Shown in pieces: positions 1 through 7,308 of a stretch of DNA of 64,000 nucleotides (position 1 is the stretch's first letter; every line of letters starts with the position of its first letter). The notes beneath the pieces were generated by a model. That model was not told where the DNA came from, made no database searches, and saw only the letters and a program-made list of their open reading frames with translations. Made by a program: the position numbers and the translations under genes. Source of the stretch: CAZJDV01 sp964544865 (GTDB taxonomy: Bacteria; Chloroflexota; Dehalococcoidia; Lucifugimonadales; CAJWER01); contig CAZJDV010000004.1 of assembly GCA_964544865.1 (NCBI GenBank), positions 1-64,000 of the forward strand. Reading direction: 5' to 3'.

Positions 1-357
1 CCCGCCGGAGGTCGTTTTACTGAGATAGCCCCTCACTCCCATCCTGATCAGCGATTTCACATATTGCTGGTCATCGTGGGCCGAAACGATCAAGACCTTT
101 GTCTCCGGAGCGATGGTCTGGCAAGCCCCGGCCACGTCGAGCCCGCTGCCCTCGCGAAGTTGAATGTCCCGGAGCACAACGTCGGGCTGAAGTTGCTCTA
201 TCATGGAGATGGCGTGGGGCACATCCGCCGCCTCCCCCACTACTTTCACACAACGGTCGCGCGCCAGGACCTGCTTTATCATCCCCTGCCGGACGAGCTC
301 GTGGTCGTCCACCAACGCCACAATCGACTTCGCCCCTCGGCATGTATTTGCCACCAT
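1..357 (-). CDS. Response regulator receiver domain, NarL/FixJ type (partial, runs off left edge)
   Basis: Reading from ATG at 357 the frame is open for 119 codons to the window edge. The product is a CheY-like receiver: it has the acidic pair in VALVDDHELVRQGM near residues 13-23, the phospho-acceptor segment VVLRDIQL, and the conserved tail with KVLIVSAHDD and GVRGYLSKT, whose Lys is the switch lysine. Receivers of this type usually precede a LuxR/NarL helix-turn-helix, which would lie outside the window. An in-frame TAG sits directly upstream of the ATG, so the start is well bounded (the GTG at 354 is the only close alternative). It is transcribed divergently from the peptide/isoprenyl-transferase/kinase block at 683-3584, with 325 bases between them, and may belong to a paralogous two-component system. 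Arg precedes the acceptor Asp, where a hydrophobic residue is usual. Confidence 0.85.
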   Translation of the reverse strand, partial: MVANTCRGAKSIVALVDDHELVRQGMIKQVLARDRCVKVVGEAADVPHAISMIEQLQPDVVLRDIQLREGSGLDVAGACQTIAPETKVLIVSAHDDQQYVKSLIRMGVRGYLSKTTSGG

Positions 358-373
358 CTAGATGACCTCCGCC

Positions 374-385
374 GCTACGTGTAGC
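374..385. promoter_or_regulatory. Short palindrome in the divergent intergenic region
   Basis: GCTAC-GT-GTAGC is a perfect 12-base palindrome just upstream of the minus-strand response regulator. NarL/LuxR-type regulators bind short dyads of about this size, so it could be an operator for either regulator flanking the region. No footprint or consensus supports this; it is inference from position and symmetry. Confidence 0.25.
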
Positions 386-565
386 TACCTGCTGAAGATT
401 TCGGTCACAGCAATCTTAGCTCTCAGTCGCGAATTGCACATCAGTGATTTATGGGGTTGGCACTAAGTAGAATCCCGAATTGACGCGGACAGACGCTCTT
501 TGCCCGAGCCCGACTTATTCGCGATCTCGCCATCCGTGGAGCCAACAACTTATGGAACGCCTATC

Positions 566-581
566 TAGGTGAAAGCACCTA
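566..581. promoter_or_regulatory. Inverted repeat TAGGTG-N4-CACCTA upstream of the peptide operon promoter
   Basis: A perfect 6-base inverted repeat with a 4-base centre (AAAG) lies 21 bases before the predicted -35 element of the plus-strand operon. That is where an activator of the NarL/ComA class would bind. ComA of Bacillus binds a dyad of similar geometry (6-N4-6) but different sequence. Functional assignment is inference. Confidence 0.3.
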
Positions 582-602
582 CGTGATAACACTCAGATAC
601 GG

Positions 603-631
603 TTGCCGCCCGGCTAGACGGCCACAATAAT
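603..631 (+). promoter_or_regulatory. Predicted sigma-70 type promoter of the peptide/isoprenyl-transferase operon
   Basis: TTGCCG (603-608), a 17-base spacer and AATAAT (626-631) match the -35/-10 consensus at 4/6 and 5/6 positions with ideal spacing. The expected transcript start near 638 would leave about 45 bases before the ATG at 683, which has its own strong Shine-Dalgarno GGAG at 671-674, 8 bases upstream. The argF gene at 17534 has a promoter of the same form (TTGCCG-17-TATATT). Confidence 0.55.
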
Positions 632-682
632 TACGGTATCTGCTGCTTTGATCTCAACACCAGACCGGGGGGAGTTGTTATT

Positions 683-883
683 ATGAGGATCAGCGAGTTG
701 GAGAAGGCTTTGAGAGACGGAAAGAGGAATTTCCCTGGCAGGCCCGCCCTTGCCGTGCTCGCGAGGGATGATATCGAGGTGCCGCCGGTGTTCGCAGACT
801 CGGCGAAGAGCTTTGCAAGCCGCTCGCCGCAGATGGCCGCCAAGGGCAGCAGAGTCCGCGCTCAGAAGGACAACTGGATCTAG
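683..883 (+). CDS. Small peptide with penultimate Trp; candidate ComX-like pheromone precursor
   Basis: A 66-residue ORF starts at ATG 683 behind a good Shine-Dalgarno (GGGGGGAG, 667-674) and ends in Asp-Asn-Trp-Ile. It has no signal peptide or membrane segment. Its TAG stop abuts the TTG start of the isoprenyl-transferase-like gene, so the two are likely translationally coupled. In Bacillus the ComX precursor is a 55-75 residue protein encoded next to ComQ, which prenylates a Trp close to the C-terminus. Here the only Trp is residue 65 of 66, and the neighbours are a ComQ-like enzyme, a ComP-like kinase and a NarL-type regulator. I see no sequence similarity to Bacillus ComX, so the assignment rests on size, Trp position and context. 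The gene order (peptide before enzyme) also differs from comQ-comX. The alternative is an unrelated small protein. Confidence 0.5.
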   Translation: MRISELEKALRDGKRNFPGRPALAVLARDDIEVPPVFADSAKSFASRSPQMAAKGSRVRAQKDNWI

Positions 884-1848
884 TTGCAGACGATTGCAGA
901 GAAGGATGTTGCCGGACTGATGCTTGACGCGATGAGGTCCGAGGTCGAAAAAGGGGTATCCCGGCACTGCAACGTACCCTCACACCGCGACGCAGTGCTG
1001 GAGGCATTGAAGCGTCTGGGTTTCGCCCTGCTCACTGAAGCCCAGTGTCGGGCCGGCATCCTTACTCTCGAGATATACCGTGCCATTTGCGGGAGCCTCG
1101 ATGCCTCGGCATGGCACGGGGCCGTGGCGATCGAGCTCTATCAGGAAGCTGCGTTTCTGTTCGACGACGTGGCGGACGACGTCGTCGATCCAGCCCTTGC
1201 CTCAAGCACCCCATCGAGATCGCACTGGCCATCAGTGTCATGAACTGCGCGGACGCCTCAGGCTTTTTCGCCATGCAGAACATGGTGCGTAACTGCATCG
1301 CCGCCTGCGCGAAACAGCACATGGATGCGACGCTGGCTCTCCGAGAGGCGTCCACCACCGCCGAGGCCCTCAGTATGACCGAGCTGAAGGCGGGCGGCTG
1401 CGGGAGGCTGGCGGCCTCCTTCGGCGCGGAGCTCGCAACACAGGACGAAGAGCTCAGGCGCTTGTTCAGCGACCTGGGGTTCAACATTTTCGTGTACCTC
1501 CAACTCCTGGGCGACTTAAGAGACGCGTATCCGGCCGAGGGCGTCCCTGCCGACCTCCTACAAGGGAAGAAAACGGTCCCGCTCGCATACTTCCACAGCG
1601 CGGCGTCCGACCGACGGGCTATCGGGTCCGATAGTATAATGCTGCGAGACGACAACGACTGCGGGTATCGACGCGAGTTCGACGACGGCGGAGCTAATAC
1701 CTTCGGCGCGGTCGTCGCCGAGGCGTATCTGAATCAGGCGAAGGTCAACATGGCCGATCTTTCGGCCCAGCTGGGAAGCTTGGACAGACTTGAGCGTCTT
1801 ATCGAGTCTCTCGAGATCGACCCACAGGATATTCCCTCTGCTCAGTAG
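884..1848 (+). pseudogene. ComQ-like isoprenyl-diphosphate synthase family protein, frameshifted
   Basis: This is a class I trans-isoprenyl transferase. The N-terminal part (TTG 884 onward) carries the first Asp-rich motif in YQEAAFLFDDVADD. The C-terminal part carries the second, weakened motif YLQLLGDLRDAYPAEG, followed by DLLQGKKTVPLAYF, as in ComQ and polyprenyl synthases. In ComQ the enzyme transfers farnesyl or geranyl to a Trp of the ComX peptide. The two halves are in different frames; the switch lies at about 1195-1215 (after DDVVDPALA, resuming at HPIEIALAISV), consistent with one missing base. About 320 residues in all, the usual length. It begins directly after the 66-aa peptide and is followed one base later by the kinase. 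The weak second motif (GDLRD) resembles regulatory isoprenylases more than chain-elongating synthases, but a quinone-type polyprenyl synthase cannot be excluded. Confidence 0.7.
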
Positions 1849-1849
1849 A

Positions 1850-2952
1850 GTGGGACCGCTATTTCGGGCCTATCTGCCCCGAATCGCCGCCCACGGTCTT
1901 GTGCTCTTCTACTTCGGTCTGGCGATTGCGGCCTACGGCGCCACGCTGCGTCCCGGCCCTGGCAGGCCGGCGCCAGACCTGGAATGCGGGTCGTTTCCGT
2001 CGATGGCCAGGTCGTACCGCAGCTTGAGGGACTTTACTCTCCCGCAGCACCTGTCGCGGAGGCGGAGCTGCTGACTACCGCCGGCCAGCCGCTTCTTGTG
2101 GAGCTGGTGCAGGAAGCTGTCACCGAGGCGCCGATCAAGTTTCCGTTGTGGTTTCTGGGAAGGGTGTTCGCTCTGTTGGGAGCCGCGGTCCTGCTTCGCC
2201 GGCCTGACCTGGACAGCAGCAGGTGGTTCGCTGCGTTCGCTGGTAGTGCGGCGGTGGCTCTTGCGGTCGGACCGGCTGCCGGAGGGCCCCATCCCCATTG
2301 GTCTCTGGTTATTCAAGTTCTTGCGCTGATCAGCGTCGGGGTGACCTGCGCGCCATCTGCCGCCGCGTTGGCCGCGGACGGGAGCGGCTCTCGGCGGCGG
2401 CTCCTTACAATCGCGTTCGCGGCGATCGGCGCCGCGATCACAGTTGCCTACTTCATATCGGTGCTCGCCATCCCCAATCTGTACGAAGCGGCTGCGTCCG
2501 GCCATCCTGGATGACCTGGGCATCGTCTCCGCCCTGGAGTGGCTGCTGGAAGGGGTCTCCAGCCGATCGGAGATCTCGGCGAGCCTGACGCTGGACGGCG
2601 TAGATGAGGACGAGCGGCTCGATCCGGAGAGCGAGCTGACACTGTGCAGGGTCACCCAGGAAGCCATAAACAACACTCTAAAGCATGCCGACGCCACGCG
2701 AATCGACGTATCTCTATCGATTGACGGTGATTCGCTCGTGCTCGAGGCAAGAGACGATGGGACCGGTTTTTCGTTGAGCCACCGCATTGATGGCGGTATC
2801 GGCGAGGGTGGTATAGGATTGTCTGGCATGAGGGAGGGAGTGATCTATCTGGATGGTCTCTAAACATACGGTCCGCGCCGGGAAGGGGCACTTCTGTGCT
2901 GGCCCGCATACCGCGGACCCCTGTCGCGGACTCGCTAGAGTCCAGGACGTGA
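1850..2952 (+). pseudogene. ComP-like membrane histidine kinase, several frameshifts and missing H-box
   Basis: GTG at 1850 lies one base after the preceding stop. The pieces in order are: a first membrane helix (GLVLFYFGLAIAAYG), a short extracytoplasmic stretch with VVSVDGQVV (PDZ-like flavour), at least four more hydrophobic segments (about 2140-2490), then the NarL-family kinase core LRPAILDDLGIVSALEWL, the N-box QEAINNTLKHA, the D/G boxes DDGTGF and GGIGLSGM, and a tail GTSVLARIPRTP ending at TGA 2950-2952. This multi-pass sensor plus HisKA_3-type core is the ComP architecture. The reading frame changes near 1975, 2490 and 2850. Sequence between the last membrane helix and LRPAIL is absent, so the HisKA_3 helix with the phospho-acceptor His is missing. 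As given, no functional kinase can be made. The TGA overlaps the GTG of the regulator (GTGA). Confidence 0.75.
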
Positions 2953-3584
2953 ACCCTGCGATAAGTGTGCTAATCGTCGACGGCCACCAGATGTTCCGGC
3001 AAGGGATTCGATTGCGTCTGGAGAACGAGCCGGACAACGAGGTCGTGGGTGAGACCGACACAGCAGAAGAGGCTGTCGACCTGGTTGACAAGACGAGTCC
3101 CACGATCGTGCTCCTGGACATCAGACTGCCCAGCATGTCGGGCATCGAGGCCGCTCTCCTGATGCGCAAGAGGTATCCGGACGTGAGAATCCTGATATTG
3201 ACCGGATACGACTTCGACCAGTACATCCGGGCTGCCGGGCGGGCGGGCATTCACGGATACCTGCTCAAAGATGCCCCTCAGGAGGCGCTCGTGGATGCGA
3301 TACGGGAGATCGCCAGCCGCCTCGACATCTCTCCGCAGACGGTTGAGGCCCACGTCGGCAACATCATCGCCAAGCTCGGCGCCCAGAGCAGGACCGAGGC
3401 GGTCCGCATCGCCGTGGAGAAGAAGATCATTGCCAAGCCGCGCGCGGCGCCCCCCCCGCTCCGGTCGTTCGCTCCCACACCTCCTGACCCGCTATCCGCC
3501 CGCCGCGCGATGCCGGCCCTGGAAGCATGCATGGCGCCGCCCGGCGCGATGTCCCGGGCAATCGGTCAGGTTTCCGGCCTGTAA
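2949..3584 (+). CDS. NarL/FixJ-type response regulator with internally deleted DNA-binding domain (ComA-like position)
   Basis: GTG 2949 overlaps the kinase stop by four bases. The receiver is complete: VLIVDGHQMFRQG, the acceptor segment IVLLDIRLPSMSG, the Thr of ILILTGYD and GYLLKDAP. Directly after DAIREIA the sequence jumps to SRLDISPQTVEAHVGNIIAKL, the recognition half of a LuxR-type helix-turn-helix. The linker and first HTH helices (roughly 50-60 residues in the family) are missing although the frame is kept. In intact relatives the HTH usually reads REIA-like residues before this point, so a deletion between two short similar stretches would explain the join. The last 50 residues are Pro/Ala-rich and look like read-through. 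It is probably unable to bind DNA normally. Confidence 0.7.
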   Translation: MNPAISVLIVDGHQMFRQGIRLRLENEPDNEVVGETDTAEEAVDLVDKTSPTIVLLDIRLPSMSGIEAALLMRKRYPDVRILILTGYDFDQYIRAAGRAGIHGYLLKDAPQEALVDAIREIASRLDISPQTVEAHVGNIIAKLGAQSRTEAVRIAVEKKIIAKPRAAPPPLRSFAPTPPDPLSARRAMPALEACMAPPGAMSRAIGQVSGL

Positions 3585-3638
3585 CGACCCCGGTTCCGTG
3601 CCCGGTACACTATGCAGCAAGAAGGAGGCGCCGCCGCC

Positions 3639-4991
3639 ATGACAGAGCCGTCCGAGCTGACCGTTTCCGAGGCCGCTGGACAGATTCGAGGGGGCGCGCT
3701 CTCGCCGGTGGAGCTGATGGAGTCCCTTCTGGCGCGCTCTCGCGTTCTGGAACCGGGTCTGCGGGTATGGGTCACGCTGGACGAGGACGCCGCGCTGGCC
3801 GCAGCCAGGCGCAGCCAGGATACCCTGGAACGCGGCGGTCCGATTGGACCCCTGCACGGGATCCCCGTTGGCGTCAAGGATATCTTCTACACCGAGGGGG
3901 TCAAGACGACGGCGGGCTCGCCCATCTACGCGGACTTCATCCCACCTCATGACTCGACCGCGGTGGCCCGCTTGAAGGCCGCCGGGGCAATCATGATGGG
4001 AAAGACGGTCACCACCGAGTTCGCGTTCTTCGACCCGCCTCCGACTCGAAATCCTTGGGACCCGGCCCACACCCCCGGCGGCTCCAGCAGCGGCTCGGCC
4101 GCGGGCGTGGCGGCGCGCATGTTCCCGGCCGCGCTTGGGTCACAGACCGCCGGCTCGGTGCTCAGGCCGGCGTCCTACAACGGCGTGGTCGGTCTGAAGC
4201 CCACCTTCGGCCGCATCAGCAGGTACGGAGTCGTTCCGGTGGCCTGGTCGCTGGACACGATGGGCTTCTTCACACGCAGCGTCGAGGACGCCGCGATGAT
4301 GCTTGACGCACTGGCGGGCCACGATCCCCGAGATCGCTCCTCGTCTGGGAAACCCGTGCCGGACTATGCCCGTGCCTTGCGGTCCCCAGACGCGCCGCCG
4401 AGGATTGGGTTGATGCGACAGTTCTTCCTCGAGAGATCGGACACGGAGGTCCGCGCGCACACCGAGGTCGCCGTCCGGCGGCTCGGCGCCGCCGGAGCTC
4501 GGATTGAGGATGTCGCCATATCAGCCGACTTCGATACCCTGCTCGCGGCCCACCGTGTGGTGATGTCTGTTGAGGCGGCCTGCGTCCACCACGCCGACCA
4601 CCGCGAGCGCCCCGACGACTACTCGCCCAAGGTGCGCGGCACGATTGAGGCGGGAATGCTCATATCGGGAGTGGCGTATGTTCAGGCGCTGCGGGTACGG
4701 AGGAGCTTCTGCAGGCAACTCGTCAAGGCAGTGCGCCGGTTCGGCGTCATCCTGACCCCGTCGACGGCGAATCCCGCTCCGAGGGATTTGGCGACCACCG
4801 GCGATCCCGCGTTCCAGACCCCATGGACGAGCTGCGGGCTTCCCACGATCACGCTTCCGTCGGGACTCAGCAAGACCGGGATGCCGCTTGGCGTACAACT
4901 GGCGGCGGGACCGTTCGAGGAGCAGAATCTCCTGGCCGTGGCACTATGGTGCGAGCAGGTTATGGACGCTGCGCCGGCGCCGCCTCTTTGA
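3639..4991 (+). CDS. Amidase signature family hydrolase
   Basis: This 450-residue protein carries the amidase-signature core: Lys80 in GIPVGVKDIF, the cis-Ser at about 149 in GGSSSGSAAG, and the nucleophile Ser173 in GSQTAGSVLRPA. It would hydrolyse a carboxylic amide by the Ser-cisSer-Lys mechanism. GatA, the Glu-tRNA amidotransferase subunit, is the best-known member, but no gatB or gatC is nearby and the usual GGSIRxP is GSVLRPA here, so a catabolic or detoxifying amidase is more likely; the substrate is unknown. The ATG at 3639 is preferred over 3612 because AAGGAGG (3622-3628) stands 10 bases before it. It follows the signalling block without a shared promoter being visible. Confidence 0.85.
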   Translation: MTEPSELTVSEAAGQIRGGALSPVELMESLLARSRVLEPGLRVWVTLDEDAALAAARRSQDTLERGGPIGPLHGIPVGVKDIFYTEGVKTTAGSPIYADFIPPHDSTAVARLKAAGAIMMGKTVTTEFAFFDPPPTRNPWDPAHTPGGSSSGSAAGVAARMFPAALGSQTAGSVLRPASYNGVVGLKPTFGRISRYGVVPVAWSLDTMGFFTRSVEDAAMMLDALAGHDPRDRSSSGKPVPDYARALRSPDAPPRIGLMRQFFLERSDTEVRAHTEVAVRRLGAAGARIEDVAISADFDTLLAAHRVVMSVEAACVHHADHRERPDDYSPKVRGTIEAGMLISGVAYVQALRVRRSFCRQLVKAVRRFGVILTPSTANPAPRDLATTGDPAFQTPWTSCGLPTITLPSGLSKTGMPLGVQLAAGPFEEQNLLAVALWCEQVMDAAPAPPL

Positions 4992-5069
4992 CCTCCGCCT
5001 CGGCGACGAACCGGCATGCAGCCCGGCGCTTCTACGGCGATCCTGTCCTATATCGAAGGGGAATACGAC

Positions 5070-5100
5070 TTGTTTTCTAGGAATGGCCGCATGCTATAAT
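5070..5100 (+). promoter_or_regulatory. Extended -10 promoter before trigger factor
   Basis: A perfect TATAAT at 5095-5100 is preceded by TG at 5092-5093 (TGnTATAAT, an extended -10). The best -35 is TTGTTT at 5070-5075, with a long 19-base spacer. It would start the tig-clpP transcript near 5107, leaving a leader of only about 20 bases before the TTG start at 5130. Confidence 0.6.
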
Positions 5101-5129
5101 TAGAGAATCGAGCGCTCTGGGGGTCGTCT

Positions 5130-6506
5130 TTGAAGATTACGCAAGAAGAGGTAGTAGATCGCCAGACCGTCCTTCACATCGAGCTTGAGGACGATGACAT
5201 GGCCCCATACCTGGACCACGGATACCGCAAAGTCGTCCAGCACGTGGCCATCCCCGGCTTCCGGAAAGGGAAGGCCCCCCGTTCGGTCGTGGAGAGGTAC
5301 CTCGGCCGGGAGAGCCTCATCCAGGAGTCCCTGAACCACCTGCTACCCGAGGTCACCGAGCGCGCCGTCGAGGCGCAGCAACTCGAGGCCACCGGGGTGC
5401 CCAACGTGGAGCTCTTGGAGCTCGATCCCGTCACCGTGAAGGCCACCGTTCCACTGACGCCGGCCGTCGACATCGGCGAGTACACAAATATCAGGATCGA
5501 GGAGACGCCGGTCGAGACCACCGAAGACGATGTCCAGCAGCGGCTGGAGGAGTTGCGAAGGACGGATGCCCCCTGGGAGCCGGTTGAGCGCCCGGTCCAG
5601 CTTGGCGACATGGTCACCCTGGACGCCCTGGGGCACGTGGAAGAGACCGCCGTCATGAACAGCGACGATCAGGTATACACCGTGGAGGCGGACAGCCCTC
5701 TGCCCTTCCCCGGCTTTGCGGAGAAGCTGGTGGACATGGAGGCAGGGGCCGCCCGGGATTTCACCCTGGTCCTGCCCGAGGACCACGTGAACGCCGGCGT
5801 GGCGGGAAAGATGGCCCACTTCGACGTCACTATCAAGGACATCAAGGAGCGGAGCCTACCGGACCTGGACGACGAGTTCGCCAAGGGCGTGGGCGATGGC
5901 TACGAGACCCTTGCCGAGCTTCGCCAAAGCGTCGAAGAGGAGCTGAAAGGCGAGGCCGAGCGGGCTCAGGCCACGCAGTTCCGAGAGGCGGCGCTCGACG
6001 AGTTCGTGGTGGGGGCGACCTTTGAGTTTCCACCCCTGCTGATCGATCACGAGGTCCAGCACATGGTTCAGCGAAGGGACCAGTTCGTGGAGCAGCTCAA
6101 CGTCAGTATGGATGACTACCTTAGATTCACCGGCAAAACAGAGAGTGAGATCCGAGAGGAGATGCACGAGCACGCGATCGAGCGGCTCAGTCGCTCCTAC
6201 GCCCTGACGACCCTGGCCGGGAAAGAGGGCATGGCGGTCTCCGACCAGGACATCGATGAGCGGGTGCAGGAGCTGCTCTCCTCTCGCAGGGAGCCGGAGG
6301 ACGGTGAGGCCGACCCCGGAATAGACCTGGAGTCGGAGGAGGCCAGAAACTCCATCCGCGAGTCGCTTCTCGTGGAGAGGTCCGTGGACAGGCTGGTCGC
6401 CATAGCGAAGGGAGAGCTGGCGGAATCGAAACCCGAAGAGGAGAGCATCGGCGAAGGAGAAGACGACCCGGATGAGGGAGGCGACGCAGATGATGCAAAG
6501 TCCTGA
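5130..6506 (+). CDS. tig: Trigger factor, ribosome-associated chaperone and prolyl isomerase
   Basis: 458 residues. The N-terminal ribosome-binding domain has the signature GFRKGKAPRSVVERY (about residues 45-59). It is followed by an FKBP-like PPIase region (about 155-240, with GDMVTLDALG and FPGFAEKLVDM) and the helical C-terminal arms (DLDDEFAKG through LVAIAKGEL), ending in an acidic tail. It binds L23 at the tunnel exit and shields nascent chains. Translation begins at a TTG just after the strong extended -10 promoter. The last 17 bases overlap clpP, and clpX follows, giving the widespread tig-clpP-clpX protein-quality set. Confidence 0.95.
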   Translation: MKITQEEVVDRQTVLHIELEDDDMAPYLDHGYRKVVQHVAIPGFRKGKAPRSVVERYLGRESLIQESLNHLLPEVTERAVEAQQLEATGVPNVELLELDPVTVKATVPLTPAVDIGEYTNIRIEETPVETTEDDVQQRLEELRRTDAPWEPVERPVQLGDMVTLDALGHVEETAVMNSDDQVYTVEADSPLPFPGFAEKLVDMEAGAARDFTLVLPEDHVNAGVAGKMAHFDVTIKDIKERSLPDLDDEFAKGVGDGYETLAELRQSVEEELKGEAERAQATQFREAALDEFVVGATFEFPPLLIDHEVQHMVQRRDQFVEQLNVSMDDYLRFTGKTESEIREEMHEHAIERLSRSYALTTLAGKEGMAVSDQDIDERVQELLSSRREPEDGEADPGIDLESEEARNSIRESLLVERSVDRLVAIAKGELAESKPEEESIGEGEDDPDEGGDADDAKS

Positions 6507-7113
6507 AAATATCATACCGATGGTGGTGGAGAGTGGCGCGCGGGGCGAGAGGGCATACGACATCTACTCGCTCCTGCTCAAGGAGCGCATCATATTCCTG
6601 GGTACGCCCATAACCGATCAGGTATCCAACGCCATCATCGCCCAGTTTCTGTTCCTGGAGCGCGAGGACCCGGACAGAGACATCCATTTCTACATCAACT
6701 CACCGGGAGGCCAAGTGTACGCGGGCCTTGCCATGTTTGACGCAATGAACATGATTCGGCCCGACGTGGCCACCTACTGCATGGGCCTGGCCGCCAGCTT
6801 TGGCACGGTCCTGCTCAGCTCCGGCGCCAAGGGCAAGCGATACGCCCTGCCGAACGCCACCATACATATGCACCAGGTCATGTCGGGGGTCCAGGGCCAG
6901 GCGTCGGACATCGAGATCCACGCCAGGGAGGCCCTTCGCAACCAGGACACGGTGCGCAAGATAATCTCCGAAAACACCGGCAAATCGTACGAAGACGTGG
7001 CCCGCGATTCGGATCGCGATTATTACCTTTCGGCCGAGGATGCCAAGGAGTACGGACTTATCGACGACGTGTTGACCAGCCGCGACCAGACAGAGGAGTC
7101 GGCGGCGGACTAA
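6490..7113 (+). CDS. clpP: ATP-dependent Clp protease proteolytic subunit ClpP
   Basis: 207 residues. The serine-protease triad is visible as Ser103 in LAASFGTVLL, His128 in ATIHMHQV, and an Asp in the DSDRDYYLSAEDA segment. The oxyanion loop YINSPGGQVYAG is also present. The family motif ASMGA is ASFGT here. ATG 6490 is chosen over 6472 because GGGAGG at 6476-6481 is 8 bases ahead. The start lies inside the end of tig, so the two are coupled. It forms tetradecameric chambers fed by ClpX, encoded next. Confidence 0.95.
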   Translation: MMQSPENIIPMVVESGARGERAYDIYSLLLKERIIFLGTPITDQVSNAIIAQFLFLEREDPDRDIHFYINSPGGQVYAGLAMFDAMNMIRPDVATYCMGLAASFGTVLLSSGAKGKRYALPNATIHMHQVMSGVQGQASDIEIHAREALRNQDTVRKIISENTGKSYEDVARDSDRDYYLSAEDAKEYGLIDDVLTSRDQTEESAAD

Positions 7114-7200
7114 CGGGCTTCGGGACAAGGGGTGGGCAGAGAGGGATTCGCCGCAGGTTGCTAGGCCCTGTTTGGCGGATGAATCGATGAGTGGGTCTCA

Positions 7201-7217
7201 CCTCCCTTCGAGGGAGG
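7201..7217. terminator. Hairpin between clpP and clpX (possible attenuator)
   Basis: CCTCCCT-TCG-AGGGAGG forms a 7-bp GC-rich stem about 90 bases after the clpP stop. There is no U-run, so it is not a canonical intrinsic terminator. It may limit read-through into clpX, stabilise the upstream mRNA, or belong to a dispersed intergenic repeat. Confidence 0.3.
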
Positions 7218-7308
7218 GGTGAGGGCTACCGCTCATTCCAGGCGCGACAGAGCGCCTGGTCTCAAGGGCGGTATGAGAGTCGACAAGCCATATTTCGAGA
7301 GGGGGCAT

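Noticed and set aside
71..384. Short ORFs on both strands at the left edge
   Set aside because: They are other frames of the partial response regulator (1-357, minus), which is open to the edge and has clear receiver motifs.
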